This document shows, piece after piece, positions 8,368-16,899 of a stretch of 18,885 bases of DNA. The DNA is from Peronospora farinosa. Its lineage: Eukaryota; Oomycota; Peronosporomycetes; Peronosporales; Peronosporaceae. Position 1 is the stretch's first letter, and each line of letters begins with the position of its first letter. The stretch is from NCBI GenBank assembly GCA_947646735.1, contig CANTFK010000969.1:1-18885 (forward strand). The letters run 5' to 3'. Under the pieces are notes generated by a model. It saw only the letters and a program-made list of their open reading frames with translations, was not told where the DNA came from and did no database searches. The position numbers and the translations under genes were made by a program.

Positions 8368-10344
8368 GTGAACAAGAACTGGGCCCAGAGGATCCACAAA
8401 ATTCAAAGGCGTCTTCTCACAGCGACACGAGTGGCAACGAGCGTTGAAAATCGTGTATTACTTCTTAACTCGATCGTGCTTCCCTCTTTATTATTCACTG
8501 CAATAGTCTTTGCATTACCACGATGGGCGGAAAAGGACCTGCACAATCTTTACAAGCAATTCCTGTGGGCGCACGCGACAACGACGGAGAGCAGTCGCCA
8601 CAAGGTGAATCCTGGATTGCTTGTGACGCCAAAGCAAGCGGGAGGCATCGGGCTAGCGGCTGTTTCTGTAGCGGTCAAAACACAACGCATAAAGCATACA
8701 GTGACTTGGCTTACTCAGAAACCGGATAAATACTTTGATGCCTGGCGGGTATGGGCCTTTCGGGGCAGTCAGGGGCCGGACGATATAATCGTGACGCCGG
8801 CTCAGGCTAAACTACGGGCATCGCCTAGTCGAGCACGCTCGCCAGAACAGGAACTGAAGCAAGAGCTGGGCGAACGACTCGCCCCGACCACAGACCAACA
8901 CGACCAGTTGACCGCGAGGATCCGTGCTCACTCGACGGCTTTACTTGACCGAGTTACCAGCTGGTGGGATGGGGACAAATTGGTGTTGTCGTTCATTGAC
9001 CCTTTCCCAACACACCTACTGGGGTACAATGATATGCCGGAAGAAATTCAGAGGTTCTAGGCCACCTTCAAATGGAGTGCGAACCCATGGATTCGGGACC
9101 AGAGCGGCAACATGCTGTCCAGGACCAAGTATAATAGGATTGAAGACTGCACCCTCGAACACCTTCACATCTTGCGGACGGGGCCAGCGGAATTCGTCAT
9201 GCGGGTCCCTATACCTCCGGGTCAACCCGGTTCCCATTCGGACGCGAAACTTCGACGGTGGGTAACAGCCCTCCTATTGTCATCCCCGGACTTACCCATC
9301 GGGACAGAATTAAACGCGACACCGCCACTGCGCCTTCGACAGGCACCACCACAATTGAAAAGCTATCGCTGGAAGATACTCGGTAAAGGCATTATCGTGG
9401 GCAACTTAACGGAGATCGAACACGGCGAAACCCGCCCCGTCACTTTGCACCAAGCTGGTGATGGGATCCATTGGTTTTGCCATGGATTACTGCCGGAGCT
9501 CACTGACGCTTCACCATCTGACCGACAGGCGATTGGGCGCGCTATTCGACGAGGGGGTCTCGTATTCGAGGCGCACCCGCAGCTTCATCGGTTCCCTTGG
9601 TCTGTTCCAGACACAACGTCGAATCACTTCATCACGAAGGCCTTAGGCAAGCAAGCCTTCCGGTCCCACAAAAAAGTTCTCGCCCGTCAACTTTCGGCCC
9701 TCGTTGATCGCCTTTCACAATCGGCAACAACAGATGAATGGCAACGCGCAGCGCTCCAGCAAACACCGACGCAAGTGTGGGATCATAGTAATGGTCTCAC
9801 CCCATATCAAGTCTGGACAGGGTACCGGGTGGCGACAAGACAATTAAATTTGTATCACGCCGAGAGAATCGAACGCAATAGTTGCAAAAAGACGCCGGAT
9901 TGCAGCGGCAGGAAGGAGACCATTGTCCATCTGTTTTGGGAATGTGATTGCGCTGCAGCGCTTTGGAAAAAGCTCATTGGTCACTGGACCGGGCAAATCG
10001 TCACCCGCCAAGTGACCCAAAACTTTCTAGGGGCATGTGCAAGTCGACGGGTTGACAGCATACCCGAGTACCGCACAAAAATCCTAGCGGACCGATTTCA
10101 GGATGACGCCAAAGAAGCCGAACGCGTCTGGACACAAATTTGGCATGTCCTCGCGACGATATGCCAAACACGAATTTGGATTGACAGGAATGCAGCCGTC
10201 TTCAAGGCTGTCACACTCCACATTCCCAGCAGCATCGCCAGTTTTTGGGCCTCGTGCCTTTGTCAGCTCCGAGCAATCGCAAAGAGGGAGCATCGAAAAA
10301 CTGCGTCAGCCACACGAGGTGCCTTGCTTTATGCTTGCATTTAA
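8368..10344 (+). pseudogene. LINE ORF2 C-terminal region with zf-RVT-like motif
   Basis: One long frame continuing from the RT thumb, interrupted only by TAG at 9058-9060. The first part (8368-9057) has the post-RT helical region with PSLLFTAIVFALPRW and a GGIGL motif, which is usual in L1-like ORF2 proteins. The second part (9061-10344) is uninterrupted for about 428 codons. It ends in a CCHC-like cluster, CKKTPDC starting at 9883 followed by HLFWEC, matching the zf-RVT pattern seen at the C-terminus of plant L1-like and other LINE ORF2s. Codons after the TAG still read as conserved protein, so the stop is a recent event. Confidence 0.82.
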
Positions 10345-11656
10345 CTGCTTGAGCGCGATCCTAGAGAGCCACCGAGTTCTACGGCGGTCAGCCACGATAT
10401 ACCGTCGGGCCATCCGGCGCTGATATCCTGGCTTAGGACTTTCCAGAGATCTTGCACATAGTTAACACCGTGAAAATAGACTATCTGAACCTCTCTCTCT
10501 GTATCTGCTCACCCGATTTCTTGTTCGAAAATTCTTGCATGTGAGTAATCGGTTTGAATTAACTGTCGACGATAACAGAGCAAGATATAAGCGTTGTGTC
10601 GAAGGACAGTGTCGACGGTTGGAAAGCAAGTTTTAAGTGATGATCCGTTAATCTGGTACAGATTGGTTGTGGATAATCATGTTACGACAAACACTGTTTA
10701 AAGTTTTATTATATCATTTAACCTATTATGTAGATTCCAAGCTAGCTCTGGACCATTCGACGGCAGCATAAAGGAATTCTGGGAAACTAGCATGAGTCAA
10801 CTTTGAGCTGTAGCGAAGCAAGAGTGCCGGTGAGTCAAAATGAAAAAAAACTGAAGGTGATTGATCATCTGTCAATGCGCAATAGCCCAGACAACCGGGA
10901 TAGCCGTCACTATACCCGTACTACCATTAGACTCGAACGAGGAAACGGCGCTGCTTATCAAGAGGGCTTAGAATCTATTAGACATCTTGCTAGTATGAAA
11001 CGTTGAATGAAATCGTTTGCCCCACCTCCCAATTCGCGCCTTCGAGCAACAACGGCCAAGAGACGAAGACCTTCAAAGAGCCGGTCAACCGGCCTCCTCC
11101 GACCAGGGCGGGAAGTCCCTCCAACGGGAGGCCCAAGGATAAAGAGGGAGGAGGTTTCCCTCTGCTGCGTGCGCTATGGAGGGCAAGCGCAGCGTTATGA
11201 ACCGTAAGGGGAGCACCAACCCTGTTACCCCCGGGGGGAGAGGATCGACGACCGCGGTCATCATTCCCTCTTTCCCCAATAGTTCCTGCTATTCTACGTC
11301 AGCCTTCAAGACGCCGATTCGATCGCTGAGCGCGAATCTCGGTCCCACGAAGTGAACTTGCCAAGAACGTGAATTGATCGGCCCGTCCAGGTGCATCAGC
11401 AGTCGATCGGGACTGATCGGTGTGGTGCCCGGCGCTTGTTGCGATCATTGAGCCACTGTTTACACCTTGGGCTGGATAACCGATTCCACGTGCCCTTTTC
11501 GGAGTGTCCCCCGTGACGCCCGACGTCTCGAGCCAGCAGATTGAGCTAGCGAGGCGAAGAATGACGAAGTCCTGGTAGAAGCACTCCAGACATCTTACCA
11601 ATCCTTAATGTTTGAAATAGACGGTCTGTTCTTCTCAAAAAAAATCATTTGCCTCC
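10345..11656. other. Region with no recognised gene
   Basis: About 1.3 kb between the LINE and a copia remnant. It may include the 3' UTR of the LINE at its left end; a short CT run lies at 10490-10500. A 67-codon frame at 10803-11006 and two overlapping frames at 11003-11207 (Pro, Arg and Lys rich) are open but match no family I recognise. A 100-codon minus-strand frame at 11299-11601 is equally unassigned. The GC-rich block at 11080-11260 differs in composition from its AT-rich left neighbour, so this may be a patchwork of old insertions. Confidence 0.5.
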
Positions 11657-11985
11657 TCATGTTATGAAACCTCGTAGGCCATCGAGTTTACGGCATTCCA
11701 GATCTGCGATGTCTTCGTAGCCGAGTGAGCCGAATACCTGTACGTTCTTTGGATTTGGCCTTGCATGTCTTGATCGTCGTAGATTTGGTGATTCGTTTGA
11801 TGATCCATGCTGGAGTTTTGACAGCTTCAGCCTGCCACTTCTTCTCGATGCTGTCGTGATAGAAAAAACAGCGAGGTATCTCGACGAGAATCCGCGCCGC
11901 AAGTCTGTACATTTCGAGGCTTATACGATTTTGTCTTCTCGCGCTGATGCCGTTGCAAGTATCAAACTTGTCATCCAGCAACTGT
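11657..11985 (-). pseudogene. Ty1/copia integrase remnant, antisense
   Basis: Read on the minus strand, two frames give adjoining pieces of a copia-type integrase. The first (11981 downwards) has a degraded NG...EMYRLAARIL segment, where the integrase core carries its catalytic Glu. It continues as IEKKWQAEAVKTPAWIIKR and STTIKT. After a frame change the second gives NPKNVQVFGSLGYEDIADLE and CRKLDGL (down to about 11665). This order (post-core helix, then VFGSLGY segment) is typical of copia integrases. The catalytic Glu itself is not preserved as an NG-x-AER motif. No LTRs, gag or RT accompany it. It is more diverged than the element at 13652 and lies in the opposite orientation, so it is from a different, older insertion. 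Confidence 0.75.
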
Positions 11986-12232
11986 CAACTTCGCACTTTA
12001 TCACGACATAATTTACGCTATAAGCGACACGCGCTGCAAGCATTGGAGAGCGCTGTAGTAAATACATGAATACATACATTCAGGGCGATCGTGTGTAAGG
12101 AAGGTCTACACCCTTCAATGTGACTACTGTACAACAATTTCAGTAAGGCTCATAGCAGAAGCATGAGTACAAGATAAGATGCTGTATTCTCGTATGATGT
12201 TAGCTACTACCTGTACACCGACAGACTTCTCC

Positions 12233-13111
12233 TCACTCAGAAGGGTACGCTTCTTCCAGGGTGGTCCAAAAGTTGTTTTCATTGATGGGCATTTGCCTGT
12301 TGCCATAGCTCGTTTGATTAAGAGCACAACGAGCCTCCTCCGTAAGTTGCTGCCACATGATCAGATCCTGAAAGCCACCTTTAAGATCAGTGATTTCGAC
12401 TTCAAAGAGAGGCATGGCCCAGTCATTCAGAAAATACCTGAGTTTTACATTCGTGCCATCCACTGTGGGGGGTTTTGGATAAAGGTGTTTCGTGAATCTG
12501 CGATTAGGAGACGACACCGACACAGCCAAGATGTTCGGGGATACGTTGTCAGGATTGTCGACCCACAAGGCACAAGTCTGCCAGCCTTGGCGTGAAGTGG
12601 CCCATTCGTTTAAGAAGTACCATGTGTACACGATGACATATATCTCGTTGTACCAGGTTGCACGCCCGTAAATTTGAGATCCATGTTGATTTCCCTTGCA
12701 GTAATTGGCGGATTTACTATGCTCAAAAAAACCTTCGACATAACTACCATCTTTGCTCACTGCAGGGTACGGGACGCATCGACCGTTACTAATGTTGAGC
12801 ATCGGTTTGAATTTAATGGCAGCCTTTTCACTGTTGTATTGGCGGGAGGCTGGAAACGGTCGTATGTCGTCGGGATCGACCTTCTTCAAACTCTGGCATG
12901 AGTTCAACGATACAGCAAAACCACCTTCCTGGGCCGTTACTTGATTTACAACCGTAGAAATTCCGGCCAGAGCGACCGACACAGGAAGCCAGCGATCTTC
13001 ATGGTATGGAATTTTTTTACTATTGACTCTTGTCCAGGATGAAAAAAGAATAATGGGATGGAGCAAAGCTGGAAAGGCGATGTCGCCAAGAAGGTAATGG
13101 TGCATCACCAA
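12233..13111 (-). CDS. NPP1/NLP-family (necrosis-inducing-like) protein, lacks heptapeptide
   Basis: A 292-codon minus-strand frame matching the NPP1 domain. It has a PFP and EKAAIKFKP region (residues about 85-103), CVPYPAV with a conserved Cys (residue 112), a second Cys at 138, and YGRATWYN (148-155). It also has VYTWYF (161-166), LWVDNP (182-187), ILAVS (194-198), GGFQDLIMW (245-253) and a C-terminal NFW..LEEAYP. Family members are secreted, and cytotoxic ones bind glycosylated sphingolipids in plant plasma membranes. The GHRHDWE heptapeptide that carries the metal-binding residues is not recognisable here; the matching position (about 173-179) reads SRQGWQT. A cytotoxic product is therefore unlikely; non-cytotoxic NLPs are known in oomycetes. 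The N-terminus is about 40-50 residues longer than usual, and a hydrophobic signal-like stretch lies at residues 43-60 instead of at the start. Either the start is misplaced or the 5' end is broken. No intron is evident. Confidence 0.8.
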   Translation of the reverse strand: MVMHHYLLGDIAFPALLHPIILFSSWTRVNSKKIPYHEDRWLPVSVALAGISTVVNQVTAQEGGFAVSLNSCQSLKKVDPDDIRPFPASRQYNSEKAAIKFKPMLNISNGRCVPYPAVSKDGSYVEGFFEHSKSANYCKGNQHGSQIYGRATWYNEIYVIVYTWYFLNEWATSRQGWQTCALWVDNPDNVSPNILAVSVSSPNRRFTKHLYPKPPTVDGTNVKLRYFLNDWAMPLFEVEITDLKGGFQDLIMWQQLTEEARCALNQTSYGNRQMPINENNFWTTLEEAYPSE

Positions 13112-13651
13112 AGCGTGTTTTTAGTGTAGTAAGTAGCCTTTACGACTCTATACCAAGATTCGCTTTCTATATAAAGAACGAGTTTATCGCAAAGGCCGTG
13201 CATCAACAATTAACGAATGTTATAATCCGTACAGCAATTGCGAATCGTACGCGAGCATTTATTTGCATTGGTAAAAATATGAAGATGCAGGTTCTGCAAT
13301 GTGATGTCATGCCTCGCTTACCAGCGGGCGCCATCATTCCTGACAAAGTCCGGACATCGTCAAATCGTTGACAGACAATTTATTTCACAAGAACAAGACC
13401 TTTACCATGAAGCTAATCTTTTGGGCTGCAGGCCACTTGTTCGTGTACCACTATATAGTTGCCTCCTTACAGATGTCAGTTCGACTCCGTATACTAAGGC
13501 GGCGGTATACTACTTGCTCTCCTGACGACTCTACGAGCGAATCAGACGTTCACTAAAGCAGCTTTAGTCAAGGTCATGGTAAAGGAGCGGTAGCCGAAAG
13601 ATGGGAAACCTGTACTATTGTCGACCATTCCAGTATTACAGCAGTTCTTTC
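13112..13651. other. Intergenic region upstream of NLP and left of copia element
   Basis: About 540 bp with no supported gene. It would hold the NLP promoter on the minus strand; a tatata stretch lies at 13170-13175, but no convincing oomycete initiator match was found. Overlapping 62- and 74-codon plus-strand frames (13301-13556) are not assigned. The right end is the insertion site of the copia element. Confidence 0.5.
13647..13651 (+). repeat. Presumed 5 bp target-site duplication, left copy
   Basis: The 5 bp ctttc lies directly left of the TG of the 5' LTR. Copia elements duplicate 5 bp on insertion. The right copy would be just past the window (after about 18917) and could not be checked. 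Confidence 0.4.
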
Positions 13652-14027
13652 TGTTAGAAGCTATTGTTGTTGATAGGCCGTGAAGGTCAAGGGCAATACC
13701 CTGTTACGCGGTAAGTAACAACCGTACCTGATTGACTAAACAGATTTGACGTGCTGACAGATGGGACGAGGCGACGATATCGCCACGTCGGACCATCAGG
13801 ATGTTGCGACATATGGGACGAGGCGACGAGATTACCACATCGTCTTGTCGATGTCGTAACAGATGGGACGGAGCGGGATAGACGTGAACTATAGATGGTA
13901 TAGTTGCAGTCGGTTTCGCATGCATGTGTAGGTATTAACGAACGAGGAAAGTTAATGCTTAATATATTTTACTTTTACTTCTACCTCTAAGTGCACAAGT
14001 GCACCACTACTTCACTTCAATCTAACA
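13652..14027 (+). repeat. 5' LTR of copia element (376 bp)
   Basis: It starts with TGTTAG and ends with CTAACA, a perfect 6 bp inverted repeat with canonical TG..CA ends. The sequence from 13652 is repeated at 18542. Inside it are three copies of an about 51 bp motif. An AT-rich stretch (taatatattttac, about 13959-13971) near the 3' part could serve as a TATA-like promoter element. U3/R/U5 borders cannot be placed by eye. Confidence 0.97.
13754..13879 (+). repeat. ~51 bp internal tandem repeats in the LTR
   Basis: The motif atgggacgaggcgacga begins at 13761 and 13813, and a diverged form (atgggacggagcgg) at 13863, spacings of 52 and 50 bp. Each is preceded by a diverged gacag/gacat/aacag. 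The same series recurs in the 3' LTR at 18651, 18703 and 18753. Repeats in U3 often act as enhancer-like sites; that role here is inference. Confidence 0.8.
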
Positions 14028-14039
14028 GGTTATGAGCCC
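14028..14039 (+). other. Primer-binding site for an initiator tRNA-Met fragment
   Basis: GGTTATGAGCCC follows the CA end of the 5' LTR with no gap. Its complement GGGCTCATAACC is the anticodon stem-loop of eukaryotic initiator tRNA-Met, with anticodon CAT. Drosophila copia uses the same internal site, priming from a cleaved 5' half of that tRNA rather than from its 3' end. Confidence 0.85.
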
Positions 14040-15270
14040 AACGGAACTAGTTGTGGGCAAGCCCAAACAGGCTATGCCTAACGTGGCAGTCGGCGACCCT
14101 CATCGGGTTAACGAAGACCACCTCGAAGAAAAGTCGGCAGTGCCTGATGCGGCACTGGGCAAGGTGCTTGCCATGCTCGGAGACCTATCTGATCGGCTGA
14201 ATCGGATGGAGGTCTCCCAGAAGGAGCATGCCGGTGGACACCGGAAGGACTCTGCGGAGTCAAGCGTCTTTGGTTCGGCTCTGGGAGCGGGTGGAGAGAT
14301 GAACATCCAGGCTTTGGAACTTACCCCTCCCCGGAAGAGGTCACCGAACGACGTGTCGCCGGCTACGTGCTTTGGAGCCAGACGACACTACGAAGCTGAT
14401 GATGCAAATCATCGAGCAGGCCATGTTGAAGCAAACCGCAACATGGGATAAGCGCCGGAACCTGCACAATTTATGGCAGGGGTACCAGGCTATTACCCCG
14501 GCGCGGGTATGCCGAACGTGATGCATGCAAACCTAAGACAACAGGTTGTGGGGATGCCAGACGCGCAACATCGGAAGCTTGCACTACAAGCTTTTGATGG
14601 TAAGGTACTATACCATGGCCTTGGTAGTGGTTTCCTCGGATGGGGCAAGGAATTTGTGCGTCAAGTTGGTTTTGCCGAGCGTGCGTGTGGATTCACGTGG
14701 CCGGAAGACATCAAGGTGGATGTCTTAGGACAACACCTGGCCGGTAAGGCACAGACGTACTATCGTCGTCAAGTGGAGACTTGGTGGTGTGAAAGTCAAA
14801 CCCTGGAGCATGCTATGCAAAGGCTGCTTCAGACCTTCAGCACTAAAATCACGCCTGCCCAAAGCATGAAATTGTTTACGGCTCCCAAGGCACCTCACAT
14901 AAGTTGGACGGACCATTTCCTGTACCTGATGGCAGTCAGTGATGCTTGCGGAGGGGCAGATACCCTGGTGTTGGATAACATCGTCCATTATGCAGACCCG
15001 CATATGCGAATGACCATGATGTCCAGGCTGGACATTCATCGAACCGACTGCTTGCGCCAAGCCGAGGAATTGGCACAGTTCTCCCAGTCAACGGAGATTG
15101 ACAACCACGCGAAGCATCTCGGACGTGACGTGGTCAATGCTGTTGAACCAAGAAAGGAGTCAAGAGACAAGTTCAAGCACAAGGTACTGAAAGAATCAAA
15201 TGACAATGACCAACGAACGTGCTACAGATGCGGCGAGGTGGGACATATCAAGTCGATGTGCCCCAAGAGA
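14032..15270 (+). pseudogene. Gag region with CCHC zinc knuckle
   Basis: Nucleocapsid/capsid precursor, which packages element RNA in virus-like particles. The polar N-terminus includes a short heptad-like stretch, LAMLGDLSDRLNRMEVSQ (about 14167-14220). The segment 14373-14450 is better read in another frame (DDTTKLMMQIIEQAML), so the apparent TAA at 14449-14451 results from two compensating indels and is not a true stop. A Trp/Phe-rich gag core follows (14560-15100; FDGKVLYHGLGSGFLGWG). The zinc knuckle CYRCGEVGHIKSMC (CX2CX4HX4C) lies at 15220-15261. Confidence 0.88.
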
Positions 15271-16700
15271 CAGATGTCCAAAGTCCCAAGACCAAGTTTC
15301 ACATTTGCGATCGACAATGGTGATCGTCTCCAAGACAATCACTGGATCCTCGACAGTGGGTCGAGCAGACACCTTGTCAACGACTTGTCTCTGCTCGTCA
15401 ACCCGAGCGACTGTCGAAACGAATGCTTGACAGCTGCAACAGATGGAGGTGTGCTCCGGATTACCAAGCAAGGGAGTGTCAACATTGAAGTTGTTGCACT
15501 CGGGGTTGTGAATTCTATCCGACTTCTCGATGTACAGTACGCCGCGAACCTCGAGCGAAACATCATCTCGTATGGTAAGCTTGAGGCTAAGGGATGTGTA
15601 CTTGAGTACCGAGGAGGGAGACTTGTGTTAACCTCTGGTTTTGGAGGTGCACCGGTTATGGATGTGGAGTGCAATAACAATGTGCTAGTTGTTGCAGTGA
15701 CAGGACCATGCAACAAGACCTCACATTTACCACCAAGGGAGATGACGGCTGCGATCAATTCACCTGAATATAAATCCTATTCGGATGTTCAGAGTGGTAC
15801 CTTGATGCAATTCCATCGTCGCTTGGGTACGAAACGATCATCAAGATGGCCAAAGACCCGGCATCTGGTATCAGGCTGACTGACACGAGGCGCATGAATT
15901 GCTTGGCCTGTGCACAAGGCAAGCAAACCAAAGCATCACAGTCACGAAAAGACTCAGGCCAAAATTCTCCCATCGATGTGATCGGTGGAGTAATTTGCTC
16001 CGACCTCAAGGGCCCAATGACTCCAAGGGATCGCCTGGGTAACCGTTACCTGGTCAATTTCATTGACCACAGGTCAAATTATTGCCGTGTATTCTTGGCC
16101 AGATCCAAGGATGTTGCTGCCCTCAAGTTCAAGCACTTTCTGATGAGCTTTGAACGAGAGTTCAATTGCAATATCCACGTACTACGCACGGACGGAGGTG
16201 GCGAATACAAGACCTTGGACGTGTTTTTAAGACGAATGGAGTCTCGCGTCAAGTCAGTGAAGCCAGAAATCAGGCAAGTAACGGCAAAGCTGAACGGATG
16301 CATCGGACAATTATGAATATGGTCCGAAGCATGGTGTTTGCTTCACACCTGCCTTTGCTTTTCTGTGGCGACGCTGCTGAGTATGCAACTTACATTCTCA
16401 ACAGAAGCAGGACCAAGTCGAATCCAGGTGGGGTGTCTCCGATGGAATTTTTGACCACGAAGGTGCCAAACCTGAACGACATCGTGGCGTTCGGCTCCAC
16501 GTGCACGGTGCACGTGGATGCAAGGAACAAATCACTTGGAGAGCGAGGGAAGGCGGCCATCATCATTGGAAAGAGTAATGAGACGAAGGGGTACAAAGTG
16601 TACATCCCCAAGGACAAGGTGGTCGTGGTAACGCAGCACGTACGCAACATCGAAACACTGTCGGATGGGCGTAACGGTCAAGACTACTCGTACACCGAAA
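15271..16700 (+). pseudogene. Aspartic protease and integrase regions
   Basis: The protease has WILDSGSSRHLV, with the catalytic Asp at 15352-15354. The integrase zinc-binding region starts with QFHRRLG (about 15807-15828), loses frame there, and resumes before CLACAQGKQ (about 15902-15928); the second His is not seen. The catalytic core has D at 16002-16004 (CSDLKGPM) and D at 16191-16193 (RTDGGGEY). After another frame change, E is at 16292-16294 in NGKAERMHR, giving the D,D-35-E triad. The C-terminal part includes ATYILNRS, VAFGSTCTVHV (near 16480-16515) and RGKAAIIIG, typical of copia integrases. A lysine- and arginine-rich linker follows. Confidence 0.9.
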
Positions 16701-16899
16701 GGATTGAACATCAGGAGGAGATATCAACCGATGATCAACAGAAGGTTCAAGTACCTTCAAGTGTCAAGAAACGGGCGGCGAAAGCTCGAAGTGGCCGTAA
16801 GCCCGGATGGACTAGGGAACGACACGACACAAGGTCAACGAGCAGACGTGCTAAGAAAGTTGTTGGTAAAGGCCCTGCTGAACGACAGGATGTCGTGAA

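Larger units (their letters stand above)
3334..10344 (+). mobile_element. Decayed non-LTR retrotransposon (LINE), APE-type, L1/Tx1-like
   Basis: About 7 kb of plus-strand sequence with two coding regions in the LINE order. ORF1 (3373-5559) carries an OTU-like protease signature. ORF2 (5915-10344) carries APE endonuclease, reverse transcriptase and a C-terminal zinc-binding segment. No LTRs flank it. Its 5' side abuts the tRNA array exactly where unit identity stops, after gtcaggacg at 3333. The 3' end is uncertain: the last stop is at 10344, no poly(A) or obvious repeat tail follows, and no array sequence resumes downstream, so no target-site duplication could be identified. The L1/Tx1-like assignment rests on the APE domain, RT motif style and the C-terminal zf-RVT-like motif. 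At least five frame changes and five in-frame stops make it inactive as sequenced. Confidence 0.88.
5915..10344 (+). pseudogene. LINE ORF2: APE endonuclease - RT - zf-RVT, broken
   Basis: The replicase of the LINE. Its usual role is to nick the target DNA (APE), copy the element RNA from that nick (RT) and bind nucleic acid through the C-terminal zinc motif. Coding similarity is nearly continuous but changes frame near 6175, 6350-6450, 7400-7460, about 7545, and between 8163 and 8200. In-frame stops include TAA 6762-6764 right after the SDH motif, TAA 8019-8021, TAA 8269-8271 and TAG 9058-9060. From about 8200 to 10344 one frame holds apart from two of those stops. Domain details are given in the sub-entries. 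An intact product would be near 1,450 residues, in the range of L1/Tx1-type ORF2 proteins. Confidence 0.9.

Noticed and set aside
10803..11006. 67-codon plus-strand frame
   Set aside because: No recognisable motif, and length within chance expectation for the region. Left as unassigned sequence.
13160..13190. Oomycete initiator/FPR-type promoter for the NLP gene on the minus strand
   Set aside because: Only a loose match (ctcgttctttatat) and uncertain distance to the true start. Not strong enough to annotate.
13368..13556. 62-codon frame containing MKLIFWAAGHLFVYHYIVAS, signal-peptide-like; possible small secreted effector
   Set aside because: The hydrophobic stretch contains polar residues and is not at the frame start. 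No RxLR, LFLAK or Cys pattern follows.
13704..13925. 73-codon minus-strand frame, repeated at 18594-18815
   Set aside because: It lies wholly inside the LTR and is duplicated only because the LTR is. No coding evidence.
14449..14451. TAA as the end of a separate gag N-terminal ORF
   Set aside because: Codons from about 14373 read better as gag in another frame, so the stop comes from two nearby compensating indels.
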